Origin: Clostridium thermobutyricum
Lineage (GTDB): Bacteria > Bacillota > Clostridia > Ch29
NCBI GenBank assembly: GCA_016841565.1
Contig: JAENYX010000019.1
Location: 1 to 42,120, forward strand
DNA length: 42,120 nucleotides
Direction of reading: 5' to 3'
In this document: piece by piece, positions 17,055 to 24,709 of the stretch
Layout: every line of letters begins with the position of its first letter
Position numbering within the stretch: the stretch's first letter is position 1
The notes under the pieces: generated by a model
Database searches by the model: none
What the model was told of the DNA's origin: nothing
What the model saw: the letters and a program-made list of their open reading frames with translations, nothing else
Made by a program: the position numbers and the translations under genes

Positions 17055-17675
17055 ATGCTTGAGCTTATTATTGTAAGACACGGACAAACCGAGGGCAACC
17101 AGAAAAGGATATACCAGGGATGGACGGATACCCAGCTCAATGGCAATGGTTTGCGCCAGGCCGAAAGGCTGGCACTGAGGCTAAGGAAAAAGGAACTGGA
17201 CAGTATATACAGCAGCCCGTTGGAAAGGGCATTTACCACAGCTTCCATTGTTAATAAATATCATGGCCTGGAGATTAAAGCGGTTCAAAATATTAAGGAA
17301 ATTCACTTCGGTGAATGGGAGAATATGAGTCAACGGCAGATTGAGGAATTGTATCCCGATTATATGGATAAAGGCCGGGGAGGTTACAAAAATTTCATGG
17401 CGCCGGGGGGAGAAAGCCTTGACGCGGCATACTCCAGAATCAATTCATGGATCAAAGAACTAATAAAGAATAAAGAGAAGGGGAATGTATTGATAGTAAG
17501 TCATGCCGGTGCCATAAGGGCTATGGTGTCGGGGCTGGTGGGCCGGGGTACGGAAGGACATTGGAACTACGTAATAAGTAATTGCAGTATAACAACAATT
17601 AATATCTATGACGGTTTTCCTGTACTGACAGGGCTGAATGATATATCCCATTTGGAAAATATTTTACAAAATTAA
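17055..17675 (+). CDS. cobC: Histidine phosphatase family protein, probable alpha-ribazole phosphatase
   Basis: A 206-residue phosphatase with the RHGQTEGN signature (catalytic His at about residue 9), the SSPLERAFTTA arginine motif and the second histidine in IVSHAGAIRA. Position behind cobU-cobO-cobS supports CobC, which removes the phosphate from alpha-ribazole phosphate or adenosylcobalamin phosphate. ATG at 17055 follows AAGGTGG. A phosphoglycerate mutase would be longer and of a different subfamily, so I reject that reading. No terminator is obvious after it. Family certain, specific substrate inferred from context. Confidence 0.85.
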   Translation: MLELIIVRHGQTEGNQKRIYQGWTDTQLNGNGLRQAERLALRLRKKELDSIYSSPLERAFTTASIVNKYHGLEIKAVQNIKEIHFGEWENMSQRQIEELYPDYMDKGRGGYKNFMAPGGESLDAAYSRINSWIKELIKNKEKGNVLIVSHAGAIRAMVSGLVGRGTEGHWNYVISNCSITTINIYDGFPVLTGLNDISHLENILQN

Positions 17676-17811
17676 TAAAAATTCACTGGATAAAAGAGGA
17701 TATTTGGTTTTTGTGTAGAATTGTAAAAAAGTCAAACGAATTACTCTTAATAAGCGAAGCGGAGCATATTTAGCGAATGGCTCATAATCTGTGCTTGATG
17801 AGGTGGTTTGT

Positions 17812-18039
17812 TTGGGTACACAAAGCAACCATTTGATTGTCATTAATCAAACAATAGGTCGAATAGAGACAAAAATTTCACAAAATCAGTTACTTGGAAA
17901 AATCATGAAAGCCTCAGAGGAGGACATTTTTTTTCTCAATGAACAATACGGAGAAGAGGCAGTGGATATGGGCATTGGAATTATCAAAGCCTACACATCT
18001 TTGTATCAGCTTGTTGTACGCTTGCAGAACATAAACTAG
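17812..18039 (+). CDS. Small hypothetical protein
   Basis: About 75 residues from a TTG at 17812 that has GAGGTGG five bases upstream. GTG starts at 17791 and 17803 lie in the same frame, but 17791 has no visible binding site. The protein is mixed hydrophobic and polar, with no signal peptide, cysteine motif or known domain that I can name; the C-terminal part (GIGIIKAYTSLYQLVVRLQ) looks helical. It has its own terminator at 18040. The 136 bases before it (17676-17811) are AT-rich and may hold its promoter. It lies convergent to perR, but no functional link is shown. Confidence 0.5.
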   Translation: MGTQSNHLIVINQTIGRIETKISQNQLLGKIMKASEEDIFFLNEQYGEEAVDMGIGIIKAYTSLYQLVVRLQNIN

Positions 18040-18067
18040 AAAAAGACGGCCGGTGGCCGTCTTTTTT
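18040..18067. terminator. Bidirectional terminator between the small gene and perR
   Basis: AAAAAGACGGCC (18040-18051) pairs with GGCCGTCTTTTT (18055-18066) around a 3-base loop. The flanking A-run and T-run make it work on both strands, serving the plus-strand gene ending at 18039 and the minus-strand perR ending at 18085. Confidence 0.92.
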
Positions 18068-18084
18068 ATGACTGAAATTTAGTT

Positions 18085-18498
18085 CTATTTGATGTTTTGG
18101 CAATAGGGGCAGACACCGAAAAAGTAAAGCTGCAGGTTTTGGATATGGTAATCGGATGTCTTCTTTGCTTTATTCATCAGGTTTTTTGACATGGGCATGT
18201 CCAAGTTTTCCACTTTGCCGCATTTTGTGCAGACTATATGAGCATGAGGTTTTGGTATCACATCATACCTCGATGTGTTACCTCCGATGTTAAGCTCCTG
18301 GATTATGCCTGTCTCTTTGAGCAGATCAAGGGTCTTATACACCGTTGCAAGGCTCATTGTAGGATAATCAACCGAAATTATGTTGTATATGCTTTCTGCG
18401 GTCGGGTGCATGTTGCAGTTTTTAAGCACTTGGTATATGGCCAGCCTTTGCGGAGTGACTTTACAACCCATCTCTCTCAAAACAACATCCAAGCTCAT
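18085..18498 (-). CDS. perR: Fur-family regulator, PerR type
   Basis: A 137-residue metal-dependent repressor. It has a winged-helix N-terminus (TPQRLAIYQVL, then MSLATVYKTLDLL as recognition helix) and two CxxC pairs, CTKC (90-93) and CPYC (130-133), for the structural zinc. HPTAESIYN with His31, TSRYD with Asp79, and PHAH with His85 and His87 match the PerR regulatory-metal ligands better than Fur. The fifth PerR ligand position is less clear (ENLD). PerR senses peroxide through iron-catalysed oxidation of these histidines. A perfect operator-like dyad overlaps its own promoter, indicating self-control. It is the only minus-strand gene in the window. Confidence 0.88.
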   Translation of the reverse strand: MSLDVVLREMGCKVTPQRLAIYQVLKNCNMHPTAESIYNIISVDYPTMSLATVYKTLDLLKETGIIQELNIGGNTSRYDVIPKPHAHIVCTKCGKVENLDMPMSKNLMNKAKKTSDYHIQNLQLYFFGVCPYCQNIK

Positions 18499-18520
18499 GC
18501 TAACACCACCCTAATTAATA

Positions 18521-18536
18521 GTTATTATCTAATAAC
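18521..18536. promoter_or_regulatory. PerR/Fur-type operator
   Basis: GTTATTA-TC-TAATAAC is a perfect 7-bp dyad with a 2-base centre, close to the PerR box pattern of AT-rich 7-1-7 dyads. It lies directly downstream of the -10 of the perR promoter, covering the likely transcription start, so a bound repressor would block perR. It could also affect the divergent DUF362 gene at 18670, though it is farther from it. Confidence 0.7.
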
Positions 18537-18565
18537 AATATATAATAGAAAATACAATATGTCAA
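18537..18565 (-). promoter_or_regulatory. perR: Sigma-A promoter of perR
   Basis: On the minus strand, TTGACA (18565-18560), a 17-base spacer and TATATT (18542-18537). The -35 is perfect consensus and the spacing is optimal. Confidence 0.85.
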
Positions 18566-18669
18566 ATAAATAACGAAATCTGTGGGGATAATTTAACAAA
18601 GTCAGTGCAAGCGAGGAAGGTGTACAACCAATAGAAAATGGTTTATTATATATTGGGGAGGAAAGACTA

Positions 18670-19827
18670 ATGGTGCACAGGGTATCGGTTGTGAATTGCA
18701 GCAGCTATCAGCAGGATGAGGTACAGGGTGCTATGGAAAGGACCCTTGCCGGCCTCGGCGGGATTGAAAGGTTTGTAGCCAGAGGAGACCGGGTGTTAAT
18801 CAAACCCAATCTGGTGATGGCAAAGAGACCTCAGGATGCTGTTACCACGCATCCCTCTCTGGTGGAAGCTTTGTGCAGGCAGATTATTTCCGTCGGAGGT
18901 CACCCGGTAATAGCCGATAGCCCGGGAGGGCCTTTGAGCCTGGCCATGCTAAAAAGGATATACCGTATAACAGGAATGGAGGCAGCGGCCCGGAATACCG
19001 GCGCCCGGTTAAATCACGACCTTGCCTTTGAAGAGGTTGACCATCCCCGCGGGAAAGTAGTAGGCAGAGTTAAAATATTAAAGTGCATACTTGATGCCAA
19101 TGTGGTAATTTCCTTTGCTAAGCTCAAGACCCATGGGATGATGCTTTTTACAGGAGCGGTAAAAAACATGTTTGGAGCTGTTCCGGGGCTTGTAAAGGGA
19201 GAGTACCACTTTAATATGCCCCAAATAGGGGATTTTTCGAATATGCTGGTGGATATCTGTGACCTTGTTAAGCCAGGTCTTTCTCTTATTGACGGGATAG
19301 TAGGAATGGAAGGCGAAGGTCCGTCTTCCGGAAAGCCGGCCGGTATTGGCGTCTTACTTGCATCGGACAGCCCCCATGCCCTGGATTATGCCGCCGTTTC
19401 ATTGGTTGGTATTAAGCCTGAAAGGGTTCCCACCATAAGCCGCGCAGCCGAGAGAGGGCTTTTAAAAGGCGGCCCCCAGGAAGTAGATATTGTGGGAGAT
19501 ATGACCCAATTATCCTGTATCAGAGGCTTTGAAACCCCGGCTATCATGACGGCATCATTTACAAGGGGAAGGGTTCCTGCATTTCTGGAGGACATGGTAA
19601 ATAGAGCTATCCGGCCAAAACCGGTATTTGTACATAACAGTTGTACCGGGTGCGGTGATTGCAGGATAAACTGTCCGGCCCATGCAATAGAAATGGTTGA
19701 CCATAAGCCTGTGGTTCAATTGGACAAATGCATCAGATGCTTCTGCTGTCAGGAGCTGTGTTATCAGAAAGCCGTGAGCATCTACAGGCCATGGTTTCTA
19801 AGAACAATAGACCATGGGCGGAGGTAG
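18670..19827 (+). CDS. DUF362 protein with a C-terminal 2[4Fe-4S] ferredoxin domain
   Basis: A 385-residue protein. The first ~300 residues are a DUF362 domain (DRVLIKPNLVM near residue 40, FAKLKTHGM near 152, and a DSPHALD stretch near 234). The last ~65 carry two ferredoxin clusters: CTGCGDCRINCP and CIRCFCCQELC. Start at ATG 18670 follows TTGGGGAGG. DUF362 proteins are common in anaerobes and are thought to act in redox or iron-sulfur chemistry; the exact reaction is not established. The iron-sulfur content and position divergent from perR could mean an oxidative-stress link, but no box is close to its own start. trmL starts 19 bases after the stop. Confidence 0.88.
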   Translation: MVHRVSVVNCSSYQQDEVQGAMERTLAGLGGIERFVARGDRVLIKPNLVMAKRPQDAVTTHPSLVEALCRQIISVGGHPVIADSPGGPLSLAMLKRIYRITGMEAAARNTGARLNHDLAFEEVDHPRGKVVGRVKILKCILDANVVISFAKLKTHGMMLFTGAVKNMFGAVPGLVKGEYHFNMPQIGDFSNMLVDICDLVKPGLSLIDGIVGMEGEGPSSGKPAGIGVLLASDSPHALDYAAVSLVGIKPERVPTISRAAERGLLKGGPQEVDIVGDMTQLSCIRGFETPAIMTASFTRGRVPAFLEDMVNRAIRPKPVFVHNSCTGCGDCRINCPAHAIEMVDHKPVVQLDKCIRCFCCQELCYQKAVSIYRPWFLRTIDHGRR

Positions 19828-19846
19828 TCGGAAAGGAGTGCGGAAT

Positions 19847-20317
19847 ATGGCCTTTAATATAGTTCTGGTTGAGCCTGAAATACCGCAGAACACCGGAAAC
19901 ATAGTACGGACCTGTGCGGCTACCGGCTCAACTCTTCACTTGGTAAAACCCCTGGGTTTTTCGGTGGATGACAAACATTTAAAGAGAGCAGGATTGGATT
20001 ACTGGCATCTTGTTGATATAAGGTATTATGATTCCTTTGAGCAGCTGACCGGGATCCATGGGCAGTCAAGGTTTTATTTTGCTACCACCAAAGCCCGGCA
20101 GTTTTATGACCGGATAAAGTACCGGCAGGGTGATTTTTTGGTATTTGGAAAGGAAACCAGGGGATTGCCTGCCCGGCTGATATCTTGTAATACTGACAAC
20201 TGCATAAGGATACCTATGGTTGCCGAGACAGCCGCCCGTTCTCTTAATCTTTCAAATTCGGTGGCGGTGGTATTATATGAAGCACTCCGCCAGCAGGATT
20301 TTGCAAAATTAACATAA
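19847..20317 (+). CDS. trmL: tRNA (cytidine/uridine-34 2'-O)-methyltransferase
   Basis: A 156-residue SPOUT methyltransferase with the trefoil-knot motifs GNIVRTCAATGS, VFGKETRGLP and IPMVAETAARSLNLSNSVAVVLYE. It methylates the wobble nucleotide of tRNA-Leu isoacceptors. ATG at 19847 follows AAAGGAG; an ATG at 19814 inside the previous gene is in frame but has no supporting site. Length matches the minimal single-domain TrmL. Its stop codon overlaps the PhoP-type box of the next gene. Confidence 0.93.
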   Translation: MAFNIVLVEPEIPQNTGNIVRTCAATGSTLHLVKPLGFSVDDKHLKRAGLDYWHLVDIRYYDSFEQLTGIHGQSRFYFATTKARQFYDRIKYRQGDFLVFGKETRGLPARLISCNTDNCIRIPMVAETAARSLNLSNSVAVVLYEALRQQDFAKLT

Positions 20318-20325
20318 ACTTAACA
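20309..20325 (+). promoter_or_regulatory. PhoP-type box upstream of the Na/Pi cotransporter
   Basis: TTAACA-TAAAC-TTAACA: two exact copies of a TTAACA half-site with a 5-base gap, i.e. an 11-bp period, as in Bacillus PhoP boxes (TT(A/T/C)ACA repeats). It lies 70 bases before the phosphate cotransporter start, overlapping the end of trmL. Only two half-sites are clear, with TTGCAA just upstream as a possible degenerate third. Confidence 0.5.
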
Positions 20326-20395
20326 CAAGCCATGGCCAAATAGTTTATTATTGTATTGGAATTATGAATATACCTTTATAAGCAGGGGGGAAAAC

Positions 20396-22000
20396 ATGAC
20401 TACCAAGATGGTTTTTGAGCTGCTGGGAGGTCTGGGCCTTTTTATATACGGTATGAACACTATGGGCGCAGGTCTTCAGAAAGCGGCCGGAGACAGGTTG
20501 AAAAGGCTGTTGGAAATCCTGACCACCAACAGATTGCTGGGCTTGGTTTTTGGAGCGGTAATAACATCCCTGATACAGAGCAGCAGCGCCACAACGGTTA
20601 TGGTAGTGGGTTTTGTCAATGCAGGTCTTATGAATCTTATGCAAGCCACAGGTGTCATAATGGGAGCCAATATCGGTACCACCGTTACTTCCCAGTTGGT
20701 GGCATTTAAGCTTACCGATATAGCTCCGGTGGTGGTAGCGGTTGGCGTAGGCCTGCTTATTTTCGGCACCAGGAAAAAGTACCGGCAGTTGGGTGAAATA
20801 CTTACCGGCTTTGGCGTACTGTTTATAGGCATGCAGTTTATGTCGGACTCCATGGTACCCTTAAGGGAATCTGAAACATTTGCTGTTATAATGACAACCT
20901 TCGGCCGCAACAGGCTTCTGGGTATAATGGCCGGTTTTGTGGTTACCGCCATAATCCAAAGCAGTAGTGCCTCCATAGGCTTATTACAGGCAGTTGCCGC
21001 TAATGAGCTTATAACCCTTGATACCGCCCTGCCCATCCTCTTGGGGATGAATATAGGGACTTGTGTTACGGCCCTGCTGTCAAGTATAGGCACAGGCATC
21101 TCGGCCAGAAGGGCGGCTATGATACATTTTATAATTAAAGTAGTTGGTATGATGCTTTTTATTGGAATAACCGTACCTCTCAGTAGGATTGTGGGATATT
21201 TGGGAGGGGATACGGTAAGGCAGATTGCCAATGCCCATACCCTGTATAATATTGCTAATACGGCAATACTGTTTCCCTTTGCTTCTTTGCTTGTGGTAAT
21301 ATCAAAGAAGCTTGTACCCGGTCAGCAAGAGGAGGAAGGGGTACTGAAGTACCTGGATAACCGTATACTGGAAACCCCCAGTATAGCCGTACTGCAGGCG
21401 GTGAAAGAGGTTGCCAGGATGGGTGAGGTTGCCAGGGAATCCTTAAGATATGCCGTCGATGGTTTTGTTAAGGAAGACGAGAGACTTTTAAACCATTGCT
21501 TCCAGAAGGAAAAGATGGTAAATGCGCTGGAGAAAGAAATTACACAATTTTTGGTGCTTCTTTCAAACAGCAGCCTTTCGTCGGATGAAAACGATCTGAT
21601 TACGGGACTTTTCCACACCGTAAATGATATAGAAAGGATTGGTGACCACTCGGAAAACATAGCCGAGCTGGGTCAGAGCAAGATAGACGGCGGCCTGGTC
21701 TTCTCGGAAATAGGTATAAGGGATTTGACCAGCATGTCCGATTATGTTTATTCAATGGTGGGGGATGTAATCATTGCTCTGGAGAGTAAGGATTTTCGGC
21801 TTGCCCGGGATGTAAGGGACAGGGAGGACGGAGTGGACAGAATGGAAAGAGAGCTCAGGGAAGGTCACATAGGCCGGCTAAACAATTACCAGTGTGTGCC
21901 TAGTTCGGGGGTTATTTTCCTTGATGTAATCAGTAACCTTGAAAGGATAGGCGACCACTGTTCCAATATTGCTCTGTCCATACTGGACAGGGTTAAGTAG
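20396..22000 (+). CDS. Na/Pi cotransporter family protein with PhoU-like tail
   Basis: A 534-residue protein. The first ~310 residues are membrane-embedded with the duplicated QSSSA motif typical of the NptA/type II Na-phosphate cotransporters: LIQSSSATTVMVVG near residue 59 and IIQSSSASIGLLQ near 185. The C-terminal ~200 residues are soluble, helical and PhoU-like (DIERIGDHSENIAEL and SNLERIGDHCSNIA). It should move phosphate with Na+, and the tail probably tunes activity. ATG at 20396 follows GCAGGGGGG; an ATG at 20351 in the same frame lacks a site. A PhoP-type box upstream supports phosphate control. Confidence 0.92.
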   Translation: MTTKMVFELLGGLGLFIYGMNTMGAGLQKAAGDRLKRLLEILTTNRLLGLVFGAVITSLIQSSSATTVMVVGFVNAGLMNLMQATGVIMGANIGTTVTSQLVAFKLTDIAPVVVAVGVGLLIFGTRKKYRQLGEILTGFGVLFIGMQFMSDSMVPLRESETFAVIMTTFGRNRLLGIMAGFVVTAIIQSSSASIGLLQAVAANELITLDTALPILLGMNIGTCVTALLSSIGTGISARRAAMIHFIIKVVGMMLFIGITVPLSRIVGYLGGDTVRQIANAHTLYNIANTAILFPFASLLVVISKKLVPGQQEEEGVLKYLDNRILETPSIAVLQAVKEVARMGEVARESLRYAVDGFVKEDERLLNHCFQKEKMVNALEKEITQFLVLLSNSSLSSDENDLITGLFHTVNDIERIGDHSENIAELGQSKIDGGLVFSEIGIRDLTSMSDYVYSMVGDVIIALESKDFRLARDVRDREDGVDRMERELREGHIGRLNNYQCVPSSGVIFLDVISNLERIGDHCSNIALSILDRVK

Positions 22001-22007
22001 AAGACGC

Positions 22008-22046
22008 ACTGCCCTATGAAGCGATAGGCTTCACAGGGCAGTTTTT
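22008..22046 (+). terminator. Terminator after the Na/Pi cotransporter gene
   Basis: ACTGCCCT (22008-22015) pairs with AGGGCAGT (22035-22042), with a further GAAGC/GCTTC inner stem, followed by TTTTT. Confidence 0.9.
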
Positions 22047-22048
22047 AA

Positions 22049-22077
22049 TTGAACGGAATGGTTATTTAATATAAAAT
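22049..22077 (+). promoter_or_regulatory. Sigma-A promoter for the degV pair
   Basis: TTGAAC (22049-22054), a 17-base spacer and TAAAAT (22072-22077), directly after the previous terminator and 41 bases before the first degV gene. Confidence 0.65.
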
Positions 22078-22117
22078 AGAGCTGATGAGAGAAAAAAATA
22101 AAGGGGGAATCTCATTA

Positions 22118-22963
22118 ATGCAGCAAATCAAGATAGTAACCGACAGCACATGCGATTTACCCGACAGTATTCTGCAGAAATTTGATATATCTTTAGTACC
22201 TCTGACAGTAAGGTTTGGCTGCGAGACTTACAGGGACAGGGTAGATATATCCTCCGAGGAGTTTTTTGAAAAGCTGGGTAAATCCAAAGTATCCCCGTCA
22301 ACATCTCAGGTATCGGTAGGCGAGTTTACCAAGGTTTTCGAAAAGCTGGGCAGCGAGCACGAGACTGTTTTGGGGCTCTTTTTGTCAGCCGGGCTGAGCG
22401 GTACTTACCAGTCTGCCATTATTGCAAGGAATGTTCTTGGTCTTGAGAATATACATATTATACATACCAAGCTGACCACCCTGGCCCATGGGATGGTGGT
22501 CCTCCAGGCAGCAAAGATGGCCAGGGAAGGGTGCAGTCTGCAGGAAATAATGAAAAGAGCCGCATATATGGCCGATAACATGTACAGTTTGATAGTACTG
22601 GGGACCCTGACTTACCTGGAAAAAGGGGGCAGGATTGGAATGGGTGCGGCATTGGTTGGAAATCTGTTAAGTATAATGCCGGTGGTTACCTTTACCGATG
22701 GGGAGGTTAAGTTTCTGGATAAGATTAGGGGACGGAAAAGGATAATAAAGTGGATAGTCAACCATCTGGAAAGCCTTGAAATTGACTTGTCAGGTAAGAT
22801 TGTCGGAGTTAACTACATTGGCGGCAGTCAATTTATAGATGATTTAAAGAAGGAGCTTAGCAGCAGGTTTAACATAAAGGAATTTGTTGTCGGAACGGTA
22901 GGGAGTGTTATAGGAACATACTCAGGCCCCGATATGGCTGTTGGAGTATATTTCGTCAAGTAA
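22118..22963 (+). CDS. degV: DegV family fatty-acid-binding protein (first of two)
   Basis: A 281-residue DegV protein. The N-terminal VTDSTCDLPDS and the later SAGLSGTYQSA match the fatty-acid-binding family; GTLTYLEKGGRIG is the family signature. DegV/FakB proteins hold a fatty acid for phosphorylation by FakA and so feed phospholipid synthesis. ATG at 22118 follows AGGGGGAA. A second, clearly related degV follows 13 bases after its stop, so the two probably have different fatty-acid preferences. No fakA is seen nearby. Confidence 0.93.
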   Translation: MQQIKIVTDSTCDLPDSILQKFDISLVPLTVRFGCETYRDRVDISSEEFFEKLGKSKVSPSTSQVSVGEFTKVFEKLGSEHETVLGLFLSAGLSGTYQSAIIARNVLGLENIHIIHTKLTTLAHGMVVLQAAKMAREGCSLQEIMKRAAYMADNMYSLIVLGTLTYLEKGGRIGMGAALVGNLLSIMPVVTFTDGEVKFLDKIRGRKRIIKWIVNHLESLEIDLSGKIVGVNYIGGSQFIDDLKKELSSRFNIKEFVVGTVGSVIGTYSGPDMAVGVYFVK

Positions 22964-22976
22964 AGGAGGAAAAAAG

Positions 22977-23816
22977 ATGTCAATAAGGATAATAACCGAC
23001 AGTACTGCTGATCTACCCCAGGAATTGATTGAGAAATATCAAATAGGAATTGCACCTCTCATGGTAAATTTCGCGGAACAGTCTTACAGAGACGGTGTCG
23101 ACCTTACACCCAGGGAGTTTTACATCAAACTTTCCGAGAGTAAACAAATGCCCACTACCTCCCAGGTTAATCCCCCGGCTTTTGTAGACATGTACAAACA
23201 AGAGCTGGATAAGGGGAATTCCATTATTTCCATACATCTAAGCTCAAAGGGAAGTGGTACATATCAATCGGCAATGGCGGCAAAGAACACTCTGGGCAGC
23301 GATAATATAATAGTCATAGATTCACTGGGCTATTCAATCGGTATGGGCATTATGGCGGTTGAGGCGGCAACTATGGCACGGGAGGGGGCATCACTGAAGG
23401 AAATTCGGAACAGGATGCTCTATATGAAGGACAGGATGCAGTATATTTTTGGAGTGGATACGCTGGAGTATCTCAAAAAAGGAGGCAGGCTGAGTCCTGT
23501 TAAAGCCACCATTGCTACAGTTATGAATATAAAACCCATCCTGCAGGTTTTAGACGGAGAAATTGAGATTTTGGATAAGGTAAGGGGCCGGAAAAAGGTG
23601 TTAAGCAGGCTTCTGGAAGTTGTGCAGGAAAGAGGTAATGACATAGAGGATCAGACCATGGCAGTGGTACACTCCGAATGCCCGGAGGAGGCTGCAAGAA
23701 TGAAGGAAATGCTGCTTGAGCGGTACAATCCGAAGGACGTAATCATAGCTCAAATTGGCTGCGTTATAGGTACCCATACCGGTCCCGGAACAATAGGTGT
23801 TTTCTTTATGAAATGA
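22977..23816 (+). CDS. degV: DegV family fatty-acid-binding protein (second of two)
   Basis: A 279-residue paralogue of the preceding protein. It keeps ITDSTADLPQEL at the N-terminus, SSKGSGTYQSAM, and DTLEYLKKGGRLSP. ATG at 22977 follows AAAGGAGGA. The pair looks like a local duplication that has diverged considerably. It presumably binds a fatty acid for the FakA kinase. No terminator is obvious after it; an AT-rich stretch with a direct repeat leads into the glycine riboswitch. Confidence 0.93.
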   Translation: MSIRIITDSTADLPQELIEKYQIGIAPLMVNFAEQSYRDGVDLTPREFYIKLSESKQMPTTSQVNPPAFVDMYKQELDKGNSIISIHLSSKGSGTYQSAMAAKNTLGSDNIIVIDSLGYSIGMGIMAVEAATMAREGASLKEIRNRMLYMKDRMQYIFGVDTLEYLKKGGRLSPVKATIATVMNIKPILQVLDGEIEILDKVRGRKKVLSRLLEVVQERGNDIEDQTMAVVHSECPEEAARMKEMLLERYNPKDVIIAQIGCVIGTHTGPGTIGVFFMK

Positions 23817-23817
23817 C

Positions 23818-23855
23818 AGTAAGTTGTTATATAATAATAGTAAATTGTTATATAA
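23818..23855 (+). repeat. 21-bp-period direct repeat in the AT-rich grd upstream region
   Basis: AGTAAGTTGTTATATAA (23818-23834) and AGTAAATTGTTATATAA (23839-23855) differ at one base and start exactly 21 bp apart, two helical turns. They lie upstream of the grd leader and could bind a dimeric regulator, or be chance in very AT-rich DNA. Confidence 0.5.
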
Positions 23856-23891
23856 AAAAATTTAATATCATAAAAAGGAATTATTAAATAT

Positions 23892-23919
23892 TTGTTGAAT
23901 AAATAACAATAGATAAAAA
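23892..23919 (+). promoter_or_regulatory. Possible promoter of the glycine riboswitch-grd operon
   Basis: TTGTTG (23892-23897), 16 bases, then TAAAAA (23914-23919), about 40 bases before the first aptamer. The whole 23817-23956 stretch is AT-rich, so other promoter readings are possible. Confidence 0.35.
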
Positions 23920-23956
23920 TGTCAATGGAAGATAAAAAAACAAAATAGCAGATTGG

Positions 23957-24153
23957 ATGATGGGTGCGGGAGAGACCCTTATGGACAATTGTCCCTCCAA
24001 GGGCACCGAAGGGGTAAACCATTTACTGCCGCATTATGGTGAAACTCTCAGGTAAAAGGACCGCATCAGGACAATTTCCTGGAAAGCTGTTATGCAGCAC
24101 CGAAGGAGCAATTCTTATTTTTAGGAAGAATCTCTCAGGTAACAAAACAGGGA
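23957..24153 (+). promoter_or_regulatory. Tandem glycine riboswitch (gcvT type)
   Basis: Two successive glycine aptamers. The first has CGGGAGAGACC (23967-23977), CACCGAAGGGG (24004-24014) and GAAACTCTCAGGTAAAAGGA (24041-24060). The second has GGACAATTTCCTGGAAAGC (24070-24088), AGCACCGAAGGAGCAA (24096-24111) and GAATCTCTCAGGTAAC (24128-24143). These are the conserved core strings of the gcvT RNA. A terminator hairpin begins inside the 3' strand of the second aptamer. Glycine binding would be expected to stop this terminator from forming and switch on the grd operon, the substrate turning on its own reductase. Confidence 0.92.
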
Positions 24154-24195
24154 AGGGTATAGGCTTAATAAGGCTTATGCACGTCCCTGTTTTTT
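24144..24195 (+). terminator. Riboswitch-controlled terminator
   Basis: AAAACAGGGA (24144-24153) pairs with TCCCTGTTTT (24184-24193) and is followed by T residues. The left arm overlaps the end of the second aptamer, so folding of the aptamer and of this terminator should compete. It lies about 135 bases before grdX. Confidence 0.85.
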
Positions 24196-24229
24196 ATTGG
24201 AAAACTTTCAAATTTATGCAACCATTCAA

Positions 24230-24303
24230 GGGGACAGATGCCTTGACAGCCGCCAGAAAGAACATCAATCGGGACTTTCAGTTGGGATGTGCAATGTGTC
24301 CCC
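24230..24303. repeat. GGGGACA/TGTCCCC-bounded REP-like element in the grd leader
   Basis: GGGGACAGATGC (24230-24241) pairs imperfectly with GCAATGTGTCCCC (24291-24303), enclosing about 50 bases. It lies between the riboswitch terminator and the grdX ribosome binding site. The same 7-base ends bound structures at 38856-38994 and 41362-41381, so it is probably a dispersed repeat that landed in the leader. Confidence 0.5.
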
Positions 24304-24330
24304 ATACCACTATTCAGGAGGGTAAAAGCG

Positions 24331-24708
24331 TTGCTGAATAATACGCTGATAATTTCAAATAATAAATTGGTGAAAGAAAAACTTTCCACTTTTGCAGAAG
24401 TAACACTGATTGAAGGAACGCTATTGCAGACAATGGAGCAGTCAAGGGATTTGATACATGGAGGTTATATTTTGTTGACCCACCCGTTGTCGGGCAGTAT
24501 AAAACCAAATCAGACACCCTTTAAAAGCATAGCCCTTGAAAAAAGACAGGGGCCCGTCGACTTTGATTCTCTTACTGTTATGGAAGAAAGCTTAGCAAGG
24601 ACAAGAACTCTAATAAATGATAAGGCTACCCCTGATTGGCCGGAAAAGTATCTGGAGGATTTCAGGATAATAGACCTTGATCTGATTAAAAATGCTTTGA
24701 AGATATAG
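24331..24708 (+). CDS. grdX: GrdX family protein
   Basis: A 125-residue cytoplasmic protein. I recognise the GrdX family from LLNNTLIISNNKLV, ILLTHPLSGSIKPNQTPFKS and its place at the head of a grd operon in front of trxB, as in known glycine reducers. Its biochemical role is not established. TTG at 24331 has AGGAGGG eight bases upstream; the same frame runs back to a GTG at 24289 inside the leader repeat, which I reject. A 290-base gap with repeats separates it from trxB, which is unusual for this operon. Confidence 0.85.
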   Translation: MLNNTLIISNNKLVKEKLSTFAEVTLIEGTLLQTMEQSRDLIHGGYILLTHPLSGSIKPNQTPFKSIALEKRQGPVDFDSLTVMEESLARTRTLINDKATPDWPEKYLEDFRIIDLDLIKNALKI

Positions 24709-24709
24709 A

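Noticed and set aside
17055..17675. Phosphoglycerate mutase missing from the glycolytic cluster
   Set aside because: Subfamily motifs, length and position after cobS favour alpha-ribazole phosphatase.
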